Shown: positions 29,503 to 40,529, numbered from the stretch's first letter. The stretch: DNA of 64,000 nt from Leishmania mexicana MHOM/GT/2001/U1103 (GCF_000234665.1 NC_018331.1:868001-932000); one strand, 5' to 3'. Program-made: numbers and translations. Notes: a model not told the origin generated them from the letters alone.

Positions 29503-30262
29503 GTGTACCCCCTCGCCAGTAGTGGGGGGAGAGGGACGAAGAAGAAACGGAAAAAGTTGTATCACCATATCTGGTACGCATGTCTCCCTCCCTCCCTCCC
29601 CTCCTCTAGGAGAGAGCGACAGACAGAGGGGGGCAGAGGTGAGGGATCGATGTGATGATGAAACATGTTTGCCAGCTCATGCAAACACATGAAAACGCTC
29701 CGTAGAGTGTTCTGCGGCCCTCACACGTGTCGAAGATCGTCTCCAGAAAATAAAAAGGGAGAAACAAGAAAAAATCATGTTGGCAGTGTCGGGTGTACGC
29801 CACTGCCTCTCGCTCGCTCTGACGGAGGGCGGAGGGGCGCTGAAGGACAGAGTCTAGTCAGTGAGAGACGAGAAAAACAGCAGCAAAGCAAGGGTCAGAT
29901 GGCGGCAGGGTTAGAGAGAGGAGAGAGGGGAGAGGGAGACCGGCATACCCGTCGTGGAAAACGAAGAGCACAGAGGCCGATTGCACGTGGGTGTGGTGCT
30001 CAGTTTCTTTGGGGGGTAAGGAGCTTGAGTGCCGCCTGCCCCCTCCCTCCTCCCCTCTGCTGCACGCCTTCTCACGCGCTGAAATAGAAACATACGGTAC
30101 AACGCAGAGCACAGAAAACAACGCGAGAGGGGGAGAGAGAGATTGGAGAGACAAGATGTGGGAGAGGGTGCTGGTAGACGGGGCAGCAGGCACGACACGA
30201 GCGCTGCCAGGGGCGACTGTTCGGCACACACGCACACGCGTGATTCGAAGGGCTCCGAGTCG

Positions 30263-33200
30263 TTACTGCCCAGACGTGCTGAGGTCAGCGAGCCGCTGCC
30301 GGACAACATCGTCGAACCTGGACCAGACCGGCTCCCACGTCTGCTCATCTCTCGCCTGTTCGAGGACCTCCTCCAGCACCGACGCCTGCGTGACGCGCGG
30401 ACGCCGGCAGAGACTTCCGATCTCGTACGCCGTCATGTGAAACTCAAGGGCTGCGATCTGTAGCAGGCGCGTCGTGCATCGCATCACCTCTGCCGCCGTG
30501 TTGGCCGCGTCCCAGTCGTACGCAACAGAGTCGGATACACGCTGGCGTGACCTGGGATGCAACGCTTGAAGGGATGGAGTGGAGGAGGACGAAGATGCCG
30601 AGCACGCAGTCGACGTTGCACGAGCACGGGCAGCAGCACCGTCGTTGTGCACCGCCTCTATGCTCAAATCATCGCCTCGGTCGAAATTCATCATGAGCTC
30701 TACAGCTGCCGTATCCCAAGTGCGCACATGCGTCAGGGTGGAGGGGGCTTCAGCGTCACCATCCATGGCGCTGATTTTCCTCGCGGTTGCAGCACCCTCC
30801 GCCTCCGAGGCTGCAACCGCGCTGGTTGTCGCTGCCGCCGCTTTTTTGGCCGACACCGTCTGCAGAGGCGAGAGCCTCCGGAGAACGTCCACGCTCGCGG
30901 CGGCAGCACCATGGCCGCAGAAGTGCTGTGGAAGGTGACGCGACGCGAGCGCTGCACTCGCTGCATCAACCATCGCAGGAGAGCATACCGCCGCGTCGCC
31001 CAGCATGGCTGCTTGGGCATGCTGAGCATCATCGCGCGTCAGCGACGTCAGCGCAGCATCTGGCGGACTCTCTGTCATCTCAAAGCCGTTGCAGCCTGTG
31101 CTTGCTCGCAGCGTCGACACATCGCGGGTGGAGACGCTGCTGCGTGCGAGGAGCGCTGATCGCACCAACTCCGCATCTGCCACTGCGTCCAAGGCGGCGA
31201 TGTAGGCCAGATTGCGCGCCGAGAACGGCTTCTTGGATTGGGGCCACGACAGCCACTCGTAGTCCGGATCGGCGTAGCCGGACGGGCAGATATAACTGTG
31301 GTCAATCGGGATCAAGTGCGGAGCGTCTTCCTTGGCCGTGGTGATGATCGCGGACACCTCAGGTGACGATCGGGCCGCTGTCGAAGGCACAGAAGGCGAT
31401 GATGCAGCCACGTCGCTCTCTGTGGCGTTAGCTGGACTGGCGCACCGCGGACGACGTGCCATGACGGGCCTTCTTCCGTCTCGGCACCGGTGATAGTTGC
31501 AGACAAGTACGTTACCGCCGTGTCGGTCGCCGTTCAGGGTGCGGATGTCGAAGATGGCAAGCGCGTGCACCTCGTCGACGTCGAAGTGGCCGGGGAGAAC
31601 GTCCGCGGCCTCTTCACAGTCAGGAACGAAAAGCTGCAGACTGCCGATCCGGAGGTGCGTGGATGCTTCCACTCGAGCGGCAACACTGTCATCATCGCCA
31701 GCGCCGATACCTCGCCAGTCTGTCCCACCCGTGTGTGAATTTCGAAGGCCGCCGTTCGCAGGGGCATCTCCACCGCCTGTCACCGCGCCCAGTGTGCGTA
31801 CGGATGCGTCCGCGGTAGCAGCACCACCACCCCCATTGCTGTTGGCTGTTGTCGCACCCACCCCGACCCAGTAGGCCGATGCCACCTCCAGCGTCGGCGG
31901 CACCCCGGCGTTGTGTCCGTGATCGAGGAGGTATGCGAGCACCTCACGCCGACTGCCGCTGCCGGGGGCAAACGTCTCCGCGCGGTCACTTTGACGATTC
32001 GCGTGTGGGTTGCTCTCCTGGCCGATTTCCTCGTCGCACGGCTTGAACACAGCCACCACGGCACCACGGCTGTCGCTGTCGGTCGCCGCGAAAGTCGCAG
32101 TCGACGATGGGGACGACGGCCTTGCAAGTCGCACCATGTACGTGCCACCTGCGCTGTTGCTGTGCAGCTCCAGGCGCAGTAGGGTGTCCCACAGCTGAAA
32201 GGCAGCGAGCGCCTGGCGGAAGAGATGAGGCTCGCCGGATGCGGGTGCACTCTTTAGCAGGACCGCGTTGACGCCGCTAAGTCGCGGCTTCATGATCCAG
32301 TGCTCGTGCGAGCCGCAGCTGCTGCCGCCGCGGCATCGGCGCGGACGGAGACGCAGCGAGCTGTCCCCGCCCTTGTCACTGATAGACGTGGCGCTGTGGC
32401 CCTGGAAGCAGACCACGTAAGAGGGGAAAAGAAGGCCGGTAGACGGCGCCGTCGTCGGCGTAGCGGTGCCTGCCACCGGTCCAGTGCAGCGACCGCAATC
32501 GCCGCACCCAGGATTAGAGTCCTGTAGGTACTTGCGAGAGAGCTGTCGTGTCGTGCCGTCCCCGCATCTCACCAGCTCAGGGGAGGATCTCCTCACGCTC
32601 AGCATAGCGCGCGACAACGAGTCGGACGAGAGAGAGGGTAAGAAAGGTGGCGTCATTCCCGCTTTGGATGTGGTAGCTGTGCCTGCACCTGGCGAGCTCT
32701 TCTCCCGCTCCTGCCGCGCATCTCCAAGATGCGAGTAGGTGCTGCTGCTGGTGTTGCTGCTCCTCGTGTGATCGGTAGTGATGTCAGCGGTCGTGTGGTA
32801 AGTCGATATCCGCAAGGTCGCCGGCGTGGTGATGCCAAAAGCGGCGGTGTGATCCCACTTGCTGCCGCGGTCGTCCCGGTCGGCATCGGCGCTCTCAAGG
32901 AATGGCGTCAAGTCCAGCACGCAGGAGCTGTTGGAGTGGGGAGTTCCGCTCCTGCAGTTTCCAGCGGGTCCAACACGGCCAGTCGTGTTGGAGGTGACGG
33001 TCGTGCTCACGCTGCCTTCGTCAGACTCCTCGGCCCCTCTCGATGTGTAGTTGCCCAGCCCCACTACCTCTCGATTCGGCTGGAGCAGAAGCGGCGACGT
33101 CAGCGGGGACGTGGACACCAACGTGGCGCCGTGTTGCTGAACGCGCACGTCGTCGGCGGCCTCAACTCGGCGCCACCGCGGCTCCTCTCGCATCTCCTTG

Positions 33201-33316
33201 AGACTTGATGAGGTGACGGAGAGAGACGACGGTATCGAAGGCGAGACAGCAGCGACGATATCGACTTCCTCGTGCTTCGGAACCAGCGCCGCCGTAGGTT
33301 TGGAGAACACACGCAT
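30263..33316 (-). CDS. Phosphatidylinositol 4-kinase type II/gamma-like kinase, 1,017 aa
   Basis: ATG at 33314-33316 (MRVFSKPTAALVPKHEEVD) is the first in a frame that stays open upstream to 33952 without another ATG. Residues 1-380 are Ser/Thr-rich and probably disordered. The kinase core follows with the signature order of plant PI4K-gamma and type II PI4Ks: AVFKPCDEE near 424 (ATP-binding Lys), SRREVLAYLLDHG near 456, GVPPT near 468, the catalytic loop IFDIRTLNGDRHGGNVLV near 597, PIDHSYICP near 672 (metal-binding Asp) and DYEWLSWPQ near 687. All key residues are present, so it is probably active, making PI4P on membranes. Low-complexity insertions separate several motifs, and a helical C-terminus of about 200 residues is specific to this protein. 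A SIDER-like element lies in its 3' flank. Confidence 0.87.
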   Translation of the reverse strand: MRVFSKPTAALVPKHEEVDIVAAVSPSIPSSLSVTSSSLKEMREEPRWRRVEAADDVRVQQHGATLVSTSPLTSPLLLQPNREVVGLGNYTSRGAEESDEGSVSTTVTSNTTGRVGPAGNCRSGTPHSNSSCVLDLTPFLESADADRDDRGSKWDHTAAFGITTPATLRISTYHTTADITTDHTRSSNTSSSTYSHLGDARQEREKSSPGAGTATTSKAGMTPPFLPSLSSDSLSRAMLSVRRSSPELVRCGDGTTRQLSRKYLQDSNPGCGDCGRCTGPVAGTATPTTAPSTGLLFPSYVVCFQGHSATSISDKGGDSSLRLRPRRCRGGSSCGSHEHWIMKPRLSGVNAVLLKSAPASGEPHLFRQALAAFQLWDTLLRLELHSNSAGGTYMVRLARPSSPSSTATFAATDSDSRGAVVAVFKPCDEEIGQESNPHANRQSDRAETFAPGSGSRREVLAYLLDHGHNAGVPPTLEVASAYWVGVGATTANSNGGGGAATADASVRTLGAVTGGGDAPANGGLRNSHTGGTDWRGIGAGDDDSVAARVEASTHLRIGSLQLFVPDCEEAADVLPGHFDVDEVHALAIFDIRTLNGDRHGGNVLVCNYHRCRDGRRPVMARRPRCASPANATESDVAASSPSVPSTAARSSPEVSAIITTAKEDAPHLIPIDHSYICPSGYADPDYEWLSWPQSKKPFSARNLAYIAALDAVADAELVRSALLARSSVSTRDVSTLRASTGCNGFEMTESPPDAALTSLTRDDAQHAQAAMLGDAAVCSPAMVDAASAALASRHLPQHFCGHGAAAASVDVLRRLSPLQTVSAKKAAAATTSAVAASEAEGAATARKISAMDGDAEAPSTLTHVRTWDTAAVELMMNFDRGDDLSIEAVHNDGAAARARATSTACSASSSSSTPSLQALHPRSRQRVSDSVAYDWDAANTAAEVMRCTTRLLQIAALEFHMTAYEIGSLCRRPRVTQASVLEEVLEQARDEQTWEPVWSRFDDVVRQRLADLSTSGQ

Positions 33317-33987
33317 GGCTTCAACGCAGGGGAAAAGCGCCAGAACGGCTGGGGGCTGAGGTTGTATCACAAGTACAAGCGCGTCTCTGGCGGCGGGTGA
33401 GTGGGTAGAGACAGATCCCCTCCCTCTCACACACGCATACACACATACATACACCGCAGCAGCAAGAGAAGACCTGAACAGGAGTGCACGCGATGATGAT
33501 GATGATGGTGGGGGGTGGCGGAAAAGCGAGACACGCCGGCCACCAAAACAGGTCAGGGCAAAGACGAGGGCAAAGACGAATTCAAAACGGGAGACGGGCA
33601 GGAGAGACAACGACGAAGAGGTGCACACGCAGTGACCGGGAGAGCCTCGAAATAAGCGAGGAGGGGCTTTGGCACGGGAGACAAGCAGACACGAAAAAAA
33701 AAGAAAGAAAAAAAGATAAGCACCACCACAACAGCAACTACATGGAGAGCCCGGCAAGCGCTGCACGCCAGGTGCGGCAGCGGTGGTGGTGTTGGCGGGC
33801 GCGACAGCGGTGGAGAGGGGCTGGGGAAGGGGAGAATGGATGAGTGCTCTACGCACGGTGTGGAGAACGAGGGAGCAGGGAGTAGAGAAGGCAGACGTCG
33901 TAAGAAGGGAACAGAAAAAGGAGAGATGGAGAGAGACAGAAGAAGCAGCCACTTGACGATCGTGGCTCTACTGTATGTATAAGAGAT

Positions 33988-34028
33988 GCGTGCGTGCGTG
34001 CGTGCGTGTGCGTGCGTACGTGTGTGTC
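33988..34028. repeat. (CGTG)n tetranucleotide array
   Basis: About ten GCGT-type units with small interruptions. The inverse-complement array ACGC lies at about 34215-34245, so the two could pair. Confidence 0.85.
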
Positions 34029-34171
34029 TGGCTCCACACACAAGTGAATTCGTCAGCCGAAGAATGCCGCACTATACATAGACAAGCAAGTATCCACACG
34101 AGACACGCACACGCAAGCACGCATTCAAAGCCTGCTCAAGCAGCCAGGCACATAAACGCGACGCAAAGAGA

Positions 34172-34213
34172 TGTTGGTACGCACGCTACCCACGCGCAAG
34201 CAGCGTACCAACA
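34172..34213. repeat. Perfect 11-bp inverted repeat, 20-base loop
   Basis: TGTTGGTACGC (34172-34182) and GCGTACCAACA (34203-34213) are exact complements. It lies in the 5' flank of the PI4K-like gene or the 3' flank of the microprotein gene. No AGA box follows on either strand. Confidence 0.75.
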
Positions 34214-36860
34214 CGCACACGCACGCACGCACGCACGCACACACAGAGAAGTAGCAAGAAGGAAAACAAAGGACGATGATAGTCGACACGGAGAAGAGCG
34301 TGCGGTAGATGAAAAAGCGGAAAAACGCAGCGGGGTGTAGAGAGAGCTGCAGGAGACGAAGCGACAACGATACAGTTACATGAAACTGTAAACTGCATGT
34401 AGCTGCTGCCACCCACCTCGTGCGTGGGTGCGTGAGCTCGATGGAGAATGCAGCAACAAAGTGGAAAGGCAACGAGGAGGAGGGGGAAAACGAGAGAAAG
34501 CGGTTTGTCATATATATATATATAGATAGATAACACGGAGGCGGAGCGGGGTGGGCAGCTGATGGATGTCGCGGTTTAGGCACAGGCTGTGCCACTCGAG
34601 GTGTGAGTGTAAGAAAGAAAGAGAGACTACGAGACCCAGGGCGCGAAAAAAGAAAAACGAACTAGAGGAAGAGGCCCGGCGTGTGGTTATGGGCGTGCAT
34701 TCATACATATGTATACATACGTACACATATATACGCTTCCTGTGCGGGGAGGAGGGAAGGGAAGGACGTGTGCGTGTCCGTCGCGATGTGTCGTCGTGCC
34801 AGTAAGGCACCAGTGGTAGGGGGTGGGGTGGGGGGGGAGCACGGAAGCAAAAGGAGGAGGCAAGCGGAGGGGGAAGAAGAGAAGGTGCGCTGTCCGTATT
34901 GGAGGGAAAAGACGCGAAAAAGGCGAGGCCACGGAGGAGAAATGTTCACGCACCGGCAACACGGACAGGGGAGTGGGGTGCGGGGCGCAGGAAACGGACG
35001 GGTGCGGAAGGGGTCACGTGTGAGAAGGAAAGACTCGCTCTCTGTGTGTGCGCGTGGGGCGGGTCAGTGGGTATACGTGTGCGCAGAGGGAGATGGTTGA
35101 TTCGAATTCCTTCCCGTGACCACTCACAGAATCGTATGCCCCCGCCTCCTCTCCTTCCCTTCCACTCTCTCTCTGCCCTTTAAATCACGTCGTCCTCACG
35201 ACGGCTCGCGTCCTTGTCGTCCTTGTATCCGTGGAGCTGTGTGCTGCGCGTCTACACGAACGATAAGCCCAATCACTACACACGCACGCATGCACGAAGA
35301 TGACGCCAGTCGTGCGTCGGTTGGTGTGTATGTGCGTGGTAGGGAGGCAAGGACGGGAGGAACGGGAGCGAGGGCGGGGGGTCAAGTGGCAGCCGATCTG
35401 ATGGCTGTACCTCGCTTTACACACTACGACCACTTTGACAGACGAGAAGGTGCGTGTCAATCGGCAAGCGGGGATAAAAGACTTGCGCGGGCTGTGTTTC
35501 GAGGTTCTCCTTGCTGCGGCTACGAAGGCACGAGTGCAGCGAGCAAGCGCGTGCTGGCGCACACAAGTATGAGTCGGTTGGTCAAGTGTGCACGGTGCAC
35601 GAGAAGTAGAGGGAGAGATCAGCTCCGCAACACAACGAGTGCGCTCGCGTGAACACACGTAGCGCAAGAGAAATTCGGCTTAGGCCGCAAGCAAAGCACA
35701 CACGCACACACAGAGAGAGGGCGGCATGTACATGAAACCGACGAGAGAAAACGACGGCGTGCCACAACCCGTTCCGTCTTACGCCTCGTCTCCTGGCCGT
35801 TGGTGTCACTGCTGCCTTTCAGGTATGTGGTGTTGTCTGGGTGCGCGCGCTTCTCGCCCTGTGGGAAGCTTTCATTCAGAGACCAACCTTGTGTATATAT
35901 TGCGTGTGTGGTCGTGGTGGTCGTCGTGTTGGCGGTGGTTGAGCCATCGGTCACCACGCGTGAGAGAGAGACAGAGACAGAGAGAGAGGGCGAAGCTGGG
36001 ATGTGAGCAAAAGAAAAGAGCGCCATGGCATGTAGAAGCGGAGACTGGAAAAAAAGACTAGAGAACACCGAGCGCTGCTGCCTCTTGCTTGGCTTCACAG
36101 CATGCGGTGCAGGTGAGCGCGCGAAGGGTGTCAGAGGGAGGGTGGTACGAAGTCAGTGACCGTCAGCACACCTCTCTTTCTCCCTGACACCGCCTCACCT
36201 ACGCACGTGTTCGCGATCCGGGGTGGGCGTTGATGTCCAGTTGGAAAGACACGCCATCGCCTTCTGTGACTTTCCCTCTTTGATGGGGCACCCCCCCCTT
36301 CGTTTATCTGCTCGGGGCTGCTGCGGCTGATGTGGTGGCGGTGACGGGGGAGGGGGGAGAAATCAACAGCCAAGATAATGATAGCAAAGATAATAAGAGG
36401 ACACCCACCCACCCACACACACACACACGCACGCACACACGACAACCAAAACAAAATCGTGGTGGTGATGATGAGGGAGGCACAACGCAAGAGTAAGGGG
36501 AGACCGTGACGTGTCTGCGTGTGCGTGTACGAATGCGCGACGGTCTGCCCACACGTCTTTACGTATGCCCGTGTGTGTGCCATCCCTCACAACGGTGAGG
36601 GGAGATACAGAAAGGCAGCGCGATGGCGGGAAGAGGTCTAGACTCGCGGTGACAGGAGGAGGGGAAGAGGGGGAGAGCGAAGCGGAGAGACACAAAGCGC
36701 GCACGGAGAGGAGAAGCGGAACGTTCCAGCCCGGAATGATGCCACGTGCTTGCTTCTCACCTCCAAGACGCACGTGTGCCCCACTCGATCAACGTTCCTC
36801 CATCGTATCCCCTCCCTTCTCCACACACACACCACTAATCCCTTCCGTCTCTCTCCCTCT

Positions 36861-37022
36861 CTACGAAATCTTCTTCGCCTGCCGGAGGTCGTACTGCTGA
36901 CGCATCCAGTCCCAACTCTCCTTGGCGCTACCGCCGTCGTTCATCAACGCTAGCAACGACGCGGCGCACATGAACACGAGCCCATAGTTGTAGATGTTGA
37001 ACTGATAGGACACCCACCTCAT
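36861..37022 (-). CDS. 53-aa membrane microprotein
   Basis: ATG at 37020-37022, TAG at 36861-36863. The protein starts MRWVSYQFNIYNYGLVF, continues through a short hydrophobic helix (about 13-27, GLVFMCAASLLALM) and ends with a polar tail containing ESWDWMRQQYDLRQAKKIS. Amino-acid complexity, Trp/Tyr content and C/G-ending codons set it apart from the repeat-like ORFs of the spacer, and a strong splice tract precedes it. Single-helix proteins of this size with aromatic-rich ends are typical of accessory subunits of mitochondrial complexes; that assignment is a guess. It is below common gene-calling cut-offs. Confidence 0.6.
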   Translation of the reverse strand: MRWVSYQFNIYNYGLVFMCAASLLALMNDGGSAKESWDWMRQQYDLRQAKKIS

Positions 37023-37876
37023 CTTCCGTTGTTGCGTTGCGGATGCCGTGGATGAGATGCGATCTAGAGCGAAGAGTCGCTCTAGGCGGAGAAGAGGAGA
37101 GGCCTGTATCGGCGGCGATGGCGGTAAACGAGACAGGGAAGGACTTCAATGTGGCCAGCCTCGTCGTCTCAGCGCACCAGACAGGGGGAAGGGGAGGGGG
37201 AGGGGAGGAGGTGAGAGAGAGAGAGAGAGGGGGGGAGGACGGCGAAGGGCGGCGGGGACGGGTAGCGGGAGGGAGAGAAGTGAATGCGGCGGAGCTGAAA
37301 AAAGAAGAACGTTCGTGTGTGCCGGCGCGCTTTTCTTCCGCCGCCTTGACGTGGGGGCAGCGAGAGAATGCGGTTTGACAACGATAGTGGATGCAGGGTG
37401 CCTGTCCTCCTTACTAGTCCCTCGCATGCGTGCGTGTGCGTGTGAGTGGGCTGCAGCGGTCCGCCCCTAAGATGGGGTTCCGTTGGGATACGCGATGCAG
37501 AACGCGTGCACCGCGCGTCCACCGAGAGTGGTGGCAAAGAGATGACGGCAATGGCAGCGAGCGGGTTTGCATGACACCCGCGCAACCACACGAGCATGCA
37601 AGAAGGTTTTTGTGCCACAGGTGAGGTACCAGAGCAAGAGGAGATGGCAGAGAGCGATCCGAGCGAGTGTAGGCGTGCGCGGAAGTGGAAAAGAGTCGCA
37701 GAGAAAATGTGTCGGATGCATCGAGGAGTGGGGCGGAGTCGTTTGTACTTTTCGGCAAACAGCAGTGAGAGCAAGCATCCCGCGCCCTCAGCCACAGTGC
37801 ATGCCGCAGTTTTGCCCAACAGTCACGCACAGACACACACACACATATATATATACGTGTACACACCGACATGTCA
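37023..37876. other. Spacer between the SET-like gene and the microprotein gene
   Basis: It holds the 5' splice tract described at 37168-37240 and the 3' flank of the SET-like gene, with an (AC)n/(TA)n run at about 37831-37856. No additional gene seen. Confidence 0.6.
37168..37240 (-). promoter_or_regulatory. Candidate spliced-leader acceptor for the microprotein gene
   Basis: A pyrimidine tract of nearly 60 bases on the minus strand (CCTCCCCCCC, then (CT)n and CCCC blocks) is followed by TGGTGCGCTGAG, with the AG at 37168-37169, about 146 bases before the ATG at 37022. Confidence 0.55.
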
Positions 37877-39007
37877 TCATTCGTCGTCACGCGACAGCAG
37901 CCGATTCGCCTCCATCACCTGCGCGTCCATCATGCGCTCTCCGGCACGACTCCACACGTCAGGAAATCGACGCAGGTACAGCACGTCGCCAATATCCAGC
38001 GGCTCTAGCGCGCGCAAGGCGAAAAAGCCGCCGCCCTCCAGAAGCGCGGGGTCCATCAACTCGCTCTCCACGTTGATCCGCTGTGCGACTCCTCGCGCCG
38101 TTGGCGTCTCCTGCGCCACAATCGGCTCCTCTTTGCCCTTCTCGAAGAAGGGGATCTGCAGCTCTTCACATTGCGCCCGAAGTGTTGCCACGTCGGTGTA
38201 GGGGTAGTACTCAAGAACCGTGTTGTGCGGCCCGTTCTCCAGCTGCGGGACGGCATCGACGAGGGGGACGAGGGTCGGGACGTACATCTCGCTCGACTTG
38301 GCTTTGAAGAAGTTCGTGCCGGGCACTAATGCCTCCACGGCGGCCGCCTCAATCGGTTGCGAGCGGAGGTGCACGCACGCCAGCCCACGAAAGAAATTCT
38401 CCAGGAACACCTCCGGGTCTTCGCAGGCGTCTGTCGCCATCTCGGACAGATAGTGGTCCAGCACGCCGCTCTCCTCCTCGCGTTCCTTGCCCATGCCGTT
38501 CGAGATGCCGTCGCGGCCGCGCGTGTCCTCCAAGAGGTAATGCACGTATGGCGTGTACACGGATTCCTCGAGGGAGGCGATGCGCGTCATCCAGCCAGCC
38601 TGTGCGAACTCGTACGTGCAGGCGCTCCTCATGAAGGGCAAGCGCTCGTTGTAGTTCATCCAGTTCAGCTGCAACGGAAACGCTGTAGACGGACAGTCGT
38701 ACATCTCCTTCGCGACCGTCAAGAAGTTGAAGCACGCGGAGAGGGGACTGGTGATGATGGCCTGCCCCGGCAGGATCGGCCTCGAGGCACGCAGGCACCG
38801 GGCGAAGTGGATCGTCGACGTCATCTTCACGTTTCCGTAGGCCCGCACCTGACGCTCGCGGCACCATTTGCTGAAGTTCTGCATGGTCTCCTTCTTGTAC
38901 AACCACGTCCCCACCTCCGTCACGAGGCGCGGCTTGCGCGTGGTGTCACGATGGATGGGGAGGCCCCCACCCATGACGTTGCTCGCCGCCTGTGACGTCC
39001 GACGCAT
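37877..39007 (-). CDS. SET-domain-like protein with altered catalytic motif, 376 aa
   Basis: ATG at 39005-39007. The fold order resembles the SETD3/Rubisco-methyltransferase group: a basic N-terminus that could be a mitochondrial presequence, an N-SET-like part (RPILPGQAIITSPLSACF near 75-92), a helical insertion, then YVPTLVPLVDAVPQLENG near 255-270 and GGGFFALRALEPLDIGDVLYL near 325-345. In active SET enzymes the first of these two would carry LVPLADxxNH and the second would lead to a GEE..xYG motif. Here Asn-His is replaced (AVPQLENGPHN) and the terminal Tyr-Gly motif is absent, so methyltransferase activity is doubtful. Several SET-like non-enzymes serve as structural or assembly factors; such a role is possible. 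Confidence 0.7.
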   Translation of the reverse strand: MRRTSQAASNVMGGGLPIHRDTTRKPRLVTEVGTWLYKKETMQNFSKWCRERQVRAYGNVKMTSTIHFARCLRASRPILPGQAIITSPLSACFNFLTVAKEMYDCPSTAFPLQLNWMNYNERLPFMRSACTYEFAQAGWMTRIASLEESVYTPYVHYLLEDTRGRDGISNGMGKEREEESGVLDHYLSEMATDACEDPEVFLENFFRGLACVHLRSQPIEAAAVEALVPGTNFFKAKSSEMYVPTLVPLVDAVPQLENGPHNTVLEYYPYTDVATLRAQCEELQIPFFEKGKEEPIVAQETPTARGVAQRINVESELMDPALLEGGGFFALRALEPLDIGDVLYLRRFPDVWSRAGERMMDAQVMEANRLLSRDDE

Positions 39008-40529
39008 CGCAACAAGACGATAGAATACGCAGGTGGGACGTACTTGGGGGTGGGGGCGATCAGCTTAGGCCCCTCTTCTTCTCGGCTGTCCTTTTCCACT
39101 CTCAGTCCTGCGTCAGCACGCGCTCCATCGATGTTCTTCTATTCGCGTGCGCATACGCGTGTGTGCGTGTGTGTAACGGTATGCGTGCGCGTGGAGGGAG
39201 GAAGTGGCATGGGGTGTGGACGTGCGTCCGAGGAGTTCAACGCATGAACGCGTGAGAAACGTGTGCCATCGCAATACCAGAGCGGGGCATACAAGTTCAG
39301 CGTAATGAGGTGCGAAGGGAGAAGGCTGGGGCAGAGTGGAAGGAGAGAACATCGGTGCGAGTGCGTTGTCACGTGTAATGTGCGTAGGTGCACGTGCACC
39401 CATGCACACTGCCCATAGCACTCTACCGAGTAGGTAGTAGAGACAGAGAGAAAAAGCAAAAGACGGCGCCGATGAGGAGGCGCTACATTGGCCGTGTCAA
39501 CCCCACGCCACACGTGGCAGGTCCCGTATGCAAACTCCTCCGTGCCCACAAACGCGTGTGTTCGGTGAGCAAGAGGGTCCGTATTCCCCGGATGTGCTGC
39601 AGACCAGCAACCTCGCTGTCGTTGCTGCGGTTTCTCCTCTGTAGCCCCTTACAGTGTCGACCCTCCTCGTCATCATCATCTTCACGAGGTGTGTTGAATG
39701 GGGCAGTCAAAATGACGTTCGCCGCAGTGCGCGCCAGACAAACAGAGGCAGCACGCAAAGACGTGGGTACACGTGCCCACGCTGGGGAGAGGTGGGGCGA
39801 GAGAAGAAGAGATATGGTACATGTAAATACATACACAAGCACGCAGCCGAACACACACACGCATGCATCCGTGCATCCATGAGCATGCGCTGCATCAACA
39901 CCACACCTGAGGGGCTGCGCCAATGCACAGAGGGGAAGCGCGCCGGAAATGGAGAAGAGACCGCGAGGACGGGAACGGGCACGGCACACCCGGCAACAAA
40001 AATGTGAACAACAGCGAGAACAAAAGAAGGCAACGGGGATGCGAGCATCGCCAGACATGGGAAACCAGACGAAGTGTGCGGGTCGGCGTATCGGCGGGTA
40101 TGCGTGGGTGGGTGGGCAGGGTGTTGTTCGAGAAACGTTGAAGTCATACATCAAGGAGGGCAGAAAAGGAAAAGGATCAGAAGAGAGAGAGGCACACGCA
40201 CACACGCGCGCAGGCACAGACGGTGGAAGGGAATGGCGGCGTGTGATGCGTCGGCAGGGCATCAGCGAACTGCGAGCAGCCCAACACACCGGCAAAACGA
40301 GCAGCGACGAGAGTCACATGTCAATGATGTTGGGGGGCAGAAGGGAAGGGACCGAGAAACAGACGGACAGAGAGAGTGAGAGGGAGGTGAGCGTGCGTGC
40401 GTGTGTGCGTGCGTGGCACACACCCGGTGGTGACCATCCCGCCTACGTGAGCGCTCTCGCTCCCTTTTTCGCACATTCATTCACCCATCCCCCCTTTCCT
40501 TCCACACGCTCGCGTGCCTGTGCGGATGC
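39008..40529. other. Intergenic spacer, 1.5 kb
   Basis: It holds the 5' flank of the SET-like gene and the 3' flank of CFAP57. (GT)/(GC) alternating runs occur at about 39150-39190 and 40395-40415, and (AC)n at about 39855-39865. No gene seen. Confidence 0.6.

Larger units (their letters stand above)
25601..30262. other. Long intergenic region, 4.7 kb, with a decayed gene and SIDER-like copy D
   Basis: 25601-26050 is ordinary 5' flank. 26050-27650 lacks the microsatellites typical of the spacers and has codon-like composition with broken frames (see pseudogene). 27660-28930 returns to repeat-rich spacer. Copy D is at 28938-29502, and 29503-30262 is the 3' flank of the PI kinase gene. Confidence 0.55.
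33317..36860. other. Intergenic spacer, 3.5 kb, repeat-rich
   Basis: It contains a (CGTG)n array at 33988-34025, a matching ACGC array at about 34215-34245, an 11-bp hairpin at 34172-34213, (TA)n at 34509-34523, and G-rich blocks at about 34818-34838. Minus frames such as 33553-34041 and 35185-35667 are repeat translations or weakly supported. No gene seen. Confidence 0.55.

Noticed and set aside
30263..33952. Longer PI4K-like protein starting near 33952
   Set aside because: The frame is open but starts at a non-ATG codon, has no ATG before 33316, and is Ser/Phe/Leu-rich from pyrimidine tracts; the ATG at 33316 is preferred.
35185..35667. 160-codon minus frame
   Set aside because: Arg/Thr/His-rich, no recognisable features and irregular codon use.
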